Shown in pieces: positions 1-5,367 of a stretch of DNA of 6,190 bases; position 1 is the stretch's first letter; each line of letters opens with the position of its first letter. The stretch is from Nitrososphaerota archaeon (GTDB taxonomy: Archaea; Thermoproteota; Nitrososphaeria; Nitrososphaerales; CADDZS01): NCBI GenBank assembly GCA_027886785.1, contig JAPCJV010000119.1, positions 1 through 6,190 of the forward strand. Reading direction: 5' to 3'. The notes under the pieces were generated by a model, which saw only the letters and a list, made by a program, of their open reading frames with translations, did no database searches and was not told the origin of the DNA. A program made the translations under genes and the position numbers.

Positions 1-1425
1 CAGAAGAAGGTACCCAGCTTGGAGTAATTCTCCGCCTTTTGGAATTATGATCCGGGAAACAGGGTAAAGTACTGCCACAAAAGCAATGCTTCCGACGAAC
101 AGGGCAAGAAGTGTTTGAGGAGGCATTGTAATTCTCGCAACTTTTCTCACATAACCAACTTTGAGGCTGATTCCGAATACACCCATCCCTAGGTATGCTG
201 CAGCCCATCCTACACCCAGCAGGGTGAACCAGCTGAGACCAAATCCCTGAGCCCGCCCGGGGGCAACGAATTCAGAAATTAGGGCAACCGAGGCCAAATA
301 TCCGATTGAAATTCCCAGATTAATCTTTGAGAGAAGAAACATTTTGCTTTTCAGAAAAATGGAAAAGTTTGATTCCTTTTGTGCATCCGTCGTATCAGTC
401 CCCAGAATGACGGAGTCGAAAGTTTGTCCAATAGAGAGCAATGCAGCACCAATGGAGAGAATAATTAAGATCGGCACACCCGAGGTATAACTCGGGTTCA
501 ACAAATTCAACAGAGGTCGGGCAAGAATAATTTCGCCAATGACCATCGGGAAAATGAACAAGTATTGAAGCTCAAGAACCTGCGCAGTGTGCGTGTTCGG
601 ATCCCTTCCGGAGAGTATCCCCGCGTAGAGCCCCGTGGACAAAAATCCTGAATACGTGATCACGCCCGCGAGCGTGTATGCGGCTCCGTAGAAAGCAAGA
701 GGAATCGTAGAACCGGAGATGATCGCGACTATTAGGAAATCGAAAGTTACAACGAGCGGCTGTAAATTGTTCAGCACAGCTACCCAGCCGGTCTTCAACA
801 TCGTTGAGATCATCGAGAACGATACTTTATCCGAATACTCCCCCCGCGTGAGTACTAGTACCGTAATTATTTGACACACCTGCGCAAGAATGATCGTGAG
901 GATTGCACCTGTAAGAGAAAGTCTCAAGACTCCCACGGTGAACCATCCTAGGAATACCTTGGAAATCTCGAATACTCCGAATCCCACGCTCGCACCTTCG
1001 GGCCTGCTTCCCCAAAGGATCCCTTCCAGAGTTAGGGCAACAAGATAAAGTGCAATCTGGGGGGTAGAAATCAAAAAGAAAAATAGATTGGAGGTTGGTC
1101 CGGCTCTCGGGGTAACCGAGCCCACTACTGCAAGGGAAACCAAGAGATATACAAAAGTGAGGACCACCGAAAACAGAAGCGAAGCCACAAACACTGTCTT
1201 CCCGAGTTTCGTACCCCTAGCTCGATAGCGGGTCGTCCAGAAGGTCAGAATAACCACGGGAAAGATGACGTATCCCACAGTTTTCGAAATCAGCTGCCAT
1301 AAACCAAAGTCTGCCGTCGATAGATTGCTGGTGACCAAGACCACGAAAACGAGTCCCGTGATCGTACTGGAAAGGCGCACTGCAAAAGAGACAAGACCAG
1401 AGCGCCTGACATTGATCGAAGTCAA
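1..1425 (-). CDS. Wzx-like oligosaccharide flippase, C-terminus outside window
   Basis: Likely moves a lipid-linked oligosaccharide across the cytoplasmic membrane (MOP superfamily, Wzx/RfbX type). Reading the minus strand from 1425 to 1 gives 475 codons with no stop; the gene runs off the window edge. The protein is almost entirely hydrophobic helices with short charged loops. The first helix (about residues 10-33) is followed by STADFGLWQL (36-45), resembling the 'GPxxFGLY' loop after helix 1 in Wzx proteins. Other helices lie near 47-63, 77-100, 115-133, 158-192, 215-236, 283-301, 316-335, 368-388, 396-415 and 436-455. RPLLNLLNPSYTSGVPILII (303-322) matches the mid-protein family pattern. 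An in-frame TGA lies at 1495-1497, and the TTG at 1423-1425 is the only standard start before helix 1; the GTG at 1378-1380 would cut helix 1. The family is usually about 450-520 residues, so little is missing. It is transcribed divergently from the sugar dehydrogenase gene. The flippase class is fairly sure; the substrate is unknown. Confidence 0.85.
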   Translation of the reverse strand, partial: MTSINVRRSGLVSFAVRLSSTITGLVFVVLVTSNLSTADFGLWQLISKTVGYVIFPVVILTFWTTRYRARGTKLGKTVFVASLLFSVVLTFVYLLVSLAVVGSVTPRAGPTSNLFFFLISTPQIALYLVALTLEGILWGSRPEGASVGFGVFEISKVFLGWFTVGVLRLSLTGAILTIILAQVCQIITVLVLTRGEYSDKVSFSMISTMLKTGWVAVLNNLQPLVVTFDFLIVAIISGSTIPLAFYGAAYTLAGVITYSGFLSTGLYAGILSGRDPNTHTAQVLELQYLFIFPMVIGEIILARPLLNLLNPSYTSGVPILIILSIGAALLSIGQTFDSVILGTDTTDAQKESNFSIFLKSKMFLLSKINLGISIGYLASVALISEFVAPGRAQGFGLSWFTLLGVGWAAAYLGMGVFGISLKVGYVRKVARITMPPQTLLALFVGSIAFVAVLYPVSRIIIPKGGELLQAGYLLL

Positions 1426-1567
1426 TTCAGCATTTCTTGATCTACCTTTTTCACCGCCCCTATCTATCCATTGTCCATTCCGGGAAATTCCTTCTCAAAC
1501 CATTGATTTACCCAAAAAAACCGGGATAAAATGTAAAAGAGCGCGAACGACCAGTTTTCACAGGCAT
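1426..1567. promoter_or_regulatory. divergent intergenic region between flippase and sugar dehydrogenase
   Basis: This 142-base region must hold promoters for both flanking genes. On the plus strand ATAAAAT (1526-1532), preceded by CCGGG and followed by more A-rich sequence, is a fair archaeal TATA candidate. It would start transcription near 1554-1556, giving a leader of only about 12-14 bases before the TTG at 1568. On the minus strand no box sits at the ideal distance from 1425; AT-rich patches at 1461-1470 and around 1505-1515 are weak candidates with longer leaders. A short palindrome, GGAAATTCC, lies at 1483-1491 near the middle and could be an operator, although a match this short may be chance. 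No Shine-Dalgarno site is convincing for either gene. Confidence 0.45.
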
Positions 1568-2542
1568 TTGGAAAAAGAAAGCGTTACTGGAAAGAACATA
1601 GTTGTCACAGGGGGTGCCGGTTTTATCGGGAGCCATCTCTGTGACCAATTGCTCTCTATGAATCCATCCAGATTAGTGATAATTGACGACTTTTCGCTGG
1701 GCAAAGAACGGAATATCCAAGGACTCAAGGAAAATGCGAAGGTCAAAGTGTACAGTGCGGATGCCTCAGATATGAGCAAGATGGAGAATATTTTTGAAAA
1801 CAAATCTGTTGACGTCGTGTTTAATCTGGCAGTAGTGCCGCTGCCAAAATCTTTGCAATTTCCCAAGGAGACCGTCGACACTAATTTACTCATCACGACC
1901 ACGATGTGCGAGTTGCTTCGTCGCAAATATTACAAAACTTTGATCAGCTGCTCCTCCTCGGAAGCCTATGGATCAGCTCTCTACGTGCCCATGGACGAAA
2001 ATCACCCGGAGAGGCCCCTGACTCCTTATGCCGCGAGCAAGATTGCAGGCGATCATATTGCCATTTCCTACTTCAAGACTTTTGAACTGGACGTCGCGAT
2101 CGCTCGCCCCTTCAATACCTACGGTCCGCGGCAGAACGAGGGATCGTACGCGGGGGTTATCCCTATGACAATCGAGAGAATCTTAACTGGACAAGCTCCG
2201 ATAATCCAGGGAGACGGGCTTCAGACAAGGGACTATTCTTACGTCGAAGACATGGCAGAAGCACTCCGCCTAATATACGAATTTCCAGAGACCAGGGGGA
2301 GGATTGTCAACATAGCGAGCGGGACAGAAATCACCATAAAAGAAATAATCGATTTGATCGTGAAGCTCATCGGGTATCAGGGCGAAATAATGCATGCGCC
2401 GTCGAGACCCGGAGATGTCCGTAGACACAAAGGGGATATTTCTCTCGCAAAGGCTCTCATCCATTATTCGCCAAAGACTGATTTTCACACCGGGCTGAAA
2501 AAGACAATCGACTGGTACAAGAAAGAATGGCTGGCATCGTAA
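1568..2542 (+). CDS. NAD-dependent nucleotide-sugar epimerase/dehydratase (extended SDR)
   Basis: An extended short-chain dehydrogenase acting on a nucleotide-activated sugar in the cytoplasm. At 324 residues it has the family's usual length. Visible motifs are the NAD-binding TGGAGFIGSH (14-23), an acidic end to strand 2 (IIDDFS, 38-43), NLAVVPLP (86-93) in place of the usual HLAA, the active-site SSSEAYG (129-135), YAASK (154-158, catalytic Tyr154 and Lys158), RPFNTYGPRQ (180-189), RDYSYVEDMAEAL (221-233) and RPGDVRRHKGD (280-290). Glu132 follows the catalytic Ser where GalE enzymes usually carry a small residue; 4,6-dehydratases and UDP-sugar decarboxylases have Glu there. A LegB-like dehydratase is therefore as likely as an epimerase. 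The start is TTG 1568, ten codons before the glycine motif. The frame stays open upstream to 1265, but that part is antisense to the flippase and does not resemble an SDR. The acyltransferase gene follows after 47 bases, probably on the same transcript. Family sure, reaction not. Confidence 0.93.
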   Translation: MEKESVTGKNIVVTGGAGFIGSHLCDQLLSMNPSRLVIIDDFSLGKERNIQGLKENAKVKVYSADASDMSKMENIFENKSVDVVFNLAVVPLPKSLQFPKETVDTNLLITTTMCELLRRKYYKTLISCSSSEAYGSALYVPMDENHPERPLTPYAASKIAGDHIAISYFKTFELDVAIARPFNTYGPRQNEGSYAGVIPMTIERILTGQAPIIQGDGLQTRDYSYVEDMAEALRLIYEFPETRGRIVNIASGTEITIKEIIDLIVKLIGYQGEIMHAPSRPGDVRRHKGDISLAKALIHYSPKTDFHTGLKKTIDWYKKEWLAS

Positions 2543-2589
2543 TTCCTGATGCTCTCAGAAAGAATCGCAAACAGAAATAGAGTGAGAAT

Positions 2590-2982
2590 TTGACAAATAA
2601 CAAAGCAAGATTCGTCGCCCCCAACGCTACATTACTGGGAGAGAAACTCAGTGTCGGCGAAGGAACCTGGATTGGATTCTATTGTTTGCTGGACGCGCAG
2701 GTGGCAGAACTGGAGATCGGGAAATCCTGCGACTTGGCGTCAGGGTGCCAAATTTACACCCACTCGACGCATCTCAGGTGCGTAGAAATGGGAGACAAAG
2801 TAGTGGGGAATGTCAAGATCGAAGATCACGTATTCATTGGCGCCAATTCCATAATTTTGCCTAATACAAAAATCGGACATCATTCAATTGTAGGGGCGCT
2901 TTCCTTGGTTCAGGGAGAGTTTCCTCCCTATTCCTTGATCGTGGGATCGCCTGCAAAGTTAGCGAGACAGTTGAAAAAATAA
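2590..2982 (+). CDS. hexapeptide-repeat (left-handed beta-helix) acyltransferase
   Basis: Probably transfers an acetyl (or other acyl) group from acyl-CoA to a sugar, plausibly to an amine made by the nearby aminotransferase. The protein has 130 residues, nearly all beta-helix. Hexapeptide-type repeats occur at about 18-53 (LSVGEG, IGFYCLL, LEIGKSCDLASGC) and again at 75-107 (VKIEDHVFIGANSIILPNTKIGHHSIVGALSLV). They flank a loop with YTHSTH (56-61), where His58 or His61 is the likely catalytic base. The C-terminus has the family's VGSPAKLARQLKK ending (118-130). It lacks the N-terminal Rossmann domain of PglD-type enzymes, so it resembles WbpD- or maltose-acetyltransferase-like short forms. 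An in-frame TAG at 2578-2580 leaves TTG 2590 as the only sensible start. A weak GTGAG lies just upstream at 2582-2586. It follows the sugar dehydrogenase by 47 bases with no TATA box between, so co-transcription is likely. The acyl donor and acceptor are not visible. Confidence 0.9.
   Translation: MTNNKARFVAPNATLLGEKLSVGEGTWIGFYCLLDAQVAELEIGKSCDLASGCQIYTHSTHLRCVEMGDKVVGNVKIEDHVFIGANSIILPNTKIGHHSIVGALSLVQGEFPPYSLIVGSPAKLARQLKK
2974..2979 (-). terminator. possible oligo-T terminator for the aminotransferase transcript
   Basis: Read on the minus strand, a run of six T (within TTATTTTTTC) begins 14 bases after the aminotransferase stop codon. Oligo-T tracts without a hairpin are a known archaeal termination signal. 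The same bases encode the final Lys-Lys of the opposing acyltransferase gene, so coding sequence and terminator would share DNA. No hairpin precedes it. A weaker interrupted T tract for the opposite direction lies at 3000-3007, inside the aminotransferase gene. The base run is plain to see; the function is inferred. Confidence 0.3.
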
Positions 2983-2992
2983 TTCGTACCTG

Positions 2993-4126
2993 TCAGGAGT
3001 TTTGTTTCCCAATTTCGTTAAGGGAATCCACGACATACTTTTGCTCCTCTTCAGATAACGACTCGAAGAGAGGAAGAGAGAGAGTTTTGTCATAGAGCAG
3101 GGCGCCGTTCTCGAGTTTTCCAATCTTTCTGGATTTTGAAAAAGCGGGCTGAAGGTGGAGCGAATAGGTTCCCACCTGTGTTTCAATCCCGTACTGGTTC
3201 TTCAACACTTGAATGCAGCTATCGCGATCTCGGCCGAATCGGTCACCCAGTCTTATCACATACGACTGATAAGTATCGTAAGAGTATTCAGTTTCAACAG
3301 GAAGATGAACATGCATGCGGCTGGATTCTAACAATTCGTTATAGATCTTCGCCTGTTTTCTTCTTGATTCAATCAAGTAGTCGATTTTACCGAGCTGGGC
3401 AATTCCGATCGCGGCGTGAACGTCGCTCAGTCGGTAGTTGAGCCCGTTGTACAGAAATTTCGTGTGCCCGTCGGCATTTACCTGACCGTGACTACGCAAG
3501 GCCCGCGCTTTCTCGGCAATCTCCTCATCATTAGTTGCGATACAACCTCCCTCGGCAGTGGTGAGAAGCTTTCGCGGGTGGAAGCTGAAACATGCTACCA
3601 GGCTTTGGCTCCCGACACGTTTCCCTTTATATCGCGTACCAATAGCAGTCGCTGCATCCTCGATCACCTTCACTCCAGCTTTGTCTGCCACTTCATTAAT
3701 CTCATTGATAGCTGCCGCGTGGCCAAAGGGATGGACAGGGATCACAGCTGAAGTACGCTTCGTTATGCCTTTTTTGAATTCAGAAACATCTAGGGAATAA
3801 TCATCAACTCGAATATCGGATATTACCGGCTCATCTGCCGCCCTAACTACTATGTTCGCTGTGGCAGGAAAAGTGAAATCAGGCACTATTACTTCGCTCC
3901 CGGATGGAATTTCCAAAATATCCAATGCGAGGCTCAGGGCAGTTGTACATGAAGAGGTCGCGATTACAAACCTTGCATCAAGATATTGCGCCAGTTTCTT
4001 CTCGAATTCAACCACTTTCGGTCCTTGAGCTAACCACCCCGATTCCAGTACTCCTTTGATTTGTTCTAGTTCCTCGGAACCCACTGAGGGTTTTATCAAA
4101 GGCAAAAATCTTCTTGTTTTCGACAT
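2993..4126 (-). CDS. DegT/DnrJ/EryC1/StrS-family PLP-dependent sugar aminotransferase
   Basis: Transfers an amino group, usually from glutamate, to a keto nucleotide sugar; a cytoplasmic type I-fold PLP enzyme. The 377-residue length is typical. Visible features are LESGWLAQGPKVVEFE (27-42), the phosphate-binding ATSSCTTAL (56-64), PDFTFPATANIV (82-93), EDAATAIGTRYKGKRVG (156-172, Asp157 contacting the pyridine nitrogen), SFHPRKLLTTAEGG (181-194, Lys186 forming the Schiff base), NGLNYRLSDVHAAIGIAQL (227-245) and GTYSLHLQPAF (319-329). All key residues are present, so it should be active. The ATG at 4124-4126 is preceded directly by an in-frame TTG (4127-4129), so the start could be one codon earlier; ATG is preferred. 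It ends 10 bases from the convergent acyltransferase gene, whose product may acylate the amine made here. The glycosyltransferase gene lies upstream on the same strand, 171 bases away. Whether it aminates C3 or C4 cannot be told from the sequence. Confidence 0.95.
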   Translation of the reverse strand: MSKTRRFLPLIKPSVGSEELEQIKGVLESGWLAQGPKVVEFEKKLAQYLDARFVIATSSCTTALSLALDILEIPSGSEVIVPDFTFPATANIVVRAADEPVISDIRVDDYSLDVSEFKKGITKRTSAVIPVHPFGHAAAINEINEVADKAGVKVIEDAATAIGTRYKGKRVGSQSLVACFSFHPRKLLTTAEGGCIATNDEEIAEKARALRSHGQVNADGHTKFLYNGLNYRLSDVHAAIGIAQLGKIDYLIESRRKQAKIYNELLESSRMHVHLPVETEYSYDTYQSYVIRLGDRFGRDRDSCIQVLKNQYGIETQVGTYSLHLQPAFSKSRKIGKLENGALLYDKTLSLPLFESLSEEEQKYVVDSLNEIGKQNS

Positions 4127-4297
4127 CAATTACGAATTAGTCGCTCCTATCTTCTATGTGGATTAATCGCGTCACAAAGAGCTTGGCTAGTATTGTCCCT
4201 AGAAAATTACTTTCATTCCGTACCTATTATAGTATATCTCATTACCGTTAAGGATCTGGTGACTGAACCCTCCTTCAATCTTACATGGGCGCTTGAA
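4127..4297 (-). promoter_or_regulatory. intergenic region with TATA-like box upstream of the aminotransferase
   Basis: A 171-base gap separates two same-strand genes. On the minus strand an AT-only stretch, ATATACTATAATA with a single C (4237-4225), is the best TATA box in the gap. Initiation about 25 bases downstream would fall near 4205 and leave a leader of about 80 bases before ATG 4126. This suggests the aminotransferase has its own promoter in addition to any read-through from the glycosyltransferase. An AGGAG (about 4145-4149, minus) lies 17 bases before the ATG, too far for a normal Shine-Dalgarno site. No coding sequence longer than a few codons and no clear hairpin is seen. Confidence 0.4.
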
Positions 4298-5197
4298 TCA
4301 TTTGATGAGACTAGCTACTTTGTACTCCTCCACCAGTTTTTTTGCGACAAGATCTGGAGCGTGATATTTTTTCACGTACTCAATCCCGCGCTGTCGCTTG
4401 GAATTCCTAAACTTCTCGTCCGTAAGCATCTGAGGAATATCCGTAAGTTTGAAAAAAATGTCCTCATTGTGCAACCACTTCGGATCCCATCGAATATCTG
4501 CGACGACAGGCTTACCAATCGCCAGTGCCTCCAACGAAACAAGGCCGTGCCAGCCACCGAATACCTGATCTATGACGATATCTCCACTCTGAAACAAGGC
4601 GGGCATGTCCTTGTGTTTGACGTCCCGGAATTCTGTATAATTGAACTTGTAACCTTGCGATTCCAGAGTTTTCAAATATGCTCGGATTTCCGCAGTACCT
4701 TTTTTCAGTAGACGTCTGGGATTCTCCGGAGAATGAAGGATTACTGGAACTTCATTTTGCTGAATCGCGTCATTAATCTGAGGCGCTTTGAACAGCTCCA
4801 GATCCACCGGATTAAGAAAATATTTCAAACCGGGAAGCTCATCACCCGGCACTTTGTCGAAAAAATCCCCTCCGCATACCAGATCGGGAGATCCCGCAAG
4901 CCGCAGCGCACCCGTTTTATGCGGCTTCCAGTTTCTAAAGTGCCTTAATTCGTCCCCCTGATAATGAAAGACCACTTTGCTCGATCTAATTCCAAAGGGG
5001 AGCTCCTTCCATCGACCTTGGAAATGTACCACCTGAGCCCGGAGGAGTATCCAGTACAAAGAAAGCCTCGAAACAACGGTCGGTGCGTAGTAGATATTGG
5101 GGGAAGTGGAGTACTCTCTAGCATCGTACCCCAGCTTCCGGAGCTCTCTAGCGAGGACGATGCTTACTCCTCCAATGGAACCGACCTGAACAAACAT
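4298..5197 (-). CDS. GT4-like (GT-B fold) glycosyltransferase
   Basis: Likely adds a sugar from a nucleotide donor to a lipid-linked or protein-linked glycan at the inner membrane face. The N-terminus has a glycine loop and first helix, GSIGGVSIVLARELRKLGYDA (6-26). HYQGDELR (78-85) corresponds to the 'HGSDLR' segment of related enzymes. The C-terminal half carries the donor-domain signature: ILHSPENPRRLLKKGT (153-168), DIVIDQVFGGWHGLVSLEALAIGKPVV (206-232) and a trailing helix with YVKKYHAPDLVAKKLVEEYK (274-293). Glu223 sits at the conserved position of the EAxAxGKPVV motif. At 299 residues it is shorter than the usual 350-400, mostly through a compact N-terminal domain; no break in the reading frame is seen. 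An in-frame TGA at 5204-5206 fixes ATG 5197 as the start. A weak TATA-like TATGAATAA (5230-5222, minus) lies about 29 bases upstream, which fits a leaderless or near-leaderless message. The same-strand aminotransferase gene follows downstream. Donor and acceptor are unknown. Confidence 0.9.
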   Translation of the reverse strand: MFVQVGSIGGVSIVLARELRKLGYDAREYSTSPNIYYAPTVVSRLSLYWILLRAQVVHFQGRWKELPFGIRSSKVVFHYQGDELRHFRNWKPHKTGALRLAGSPDLVCGGDFFDKVPGDELPGLKYFLNPVDLELFKAPQINDAIQQNEVPVILHSPENPRRLLKKGTAEIRAYLKTLESQGYKFNYTEFRDVKHKDMPALFQSGDIVIDQVFGGWHGLVSLEALAIGKPVVADIRWDPKWLHNEDIFFKLTDIPQMLTDEKFRNSKRQRGIEYVKKYHAPDLVAKKLVEEYKVASLIK

Positions 5198-5367
5198 TAC
5201 TTTTCAGAAGCTCCGCGAACCTTATTCATACTGCTATTCATTGCTTGTAATTCCCAGGATTTTTTCGTTTCTCTCTGTTTCAGCTTTTAGCTTCTCTAAG
5301 ACCACAATCAGATAGTTCTTTCCTTCGGAGCTGGAAATCTTAAAACTGGAGTGTAAAAATTTCCCCC
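5198..5367. promoter_or_regulatory. divergent intergenic region between glycosyltransferase and oxidoreductase
   Basis: This 170-base region contains the promoters of two divergent genes: a strong plus-strand candidate at 5340-5345 (listed separately) and a weaker minus-strand one at 5222-5230. The plus strand is pyrimidine-rich between about 5259 and 5300. On the minus strand an open frame ends with TAG at 5234-5236; its last 35 codons or so read as a charged helix-like peptide, but the only start codon inside the intergenic part is a GTG at 5303-5305, giving 23 residues. I do not call it a gene. No hairpin or RNA gene was recognised. Confidence 0.4.
5340..5345 (+). promoter_or_regulatory. 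archaeal-type TATA box of a probably leaderless promoter
   Basis: TTAAAA at 5340-5345 is preceded by GGAAATC, a plausible BRE. The box is centred about 25 bases before the ATG at 5368, the usual archaeal distance from TATA box to transcription start. The transcript would therefore begin at or very near the start codon. The lack of any Shine-Dalgarno sequence (the ATG is preceded by TTCCCCC) agrees with this. Position and sequence are seen directly; promoter function is inferred. Confidence 0.55.

Noticed and set aside
827..1015. Minus-strand 62-codon open frame inside the flippase region
   Set aside because: It is another frame of the flippase gene, rich in Arg, Cys and His, without a hydrophobic pattern or domain.
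1265..1567. Extension of the sugar dehydrogenase to an ATG at 1265, adding 101 residues
   Set aside because: The extra part is antisense to the flippase start, does not resemble any SDR N-terminus, and would place the NAD-binding motif about 100 residues too far in.
1558..1926. Minus-strand 122-codon open frame opposite the sugar dehydrogenase
   Set aside because: It covers the conserved NAD-binding region of the real gene on the other strand and reads as low-information Ser/Leu/Thr-rich sequence.
3136..3800. Plus-strand open frames opposite the aminotransferase
   Set aside because: They are antisense to conserved PLP-enzyme motifs, including the region around Lys186, and show no family features.
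4193..4948. Plus-strand open frames opposite the glycosyltransferase
   Set aside because: They lie antisense to a well-supported glycosyltransferase and have no recognisable domain; they are open by chance.
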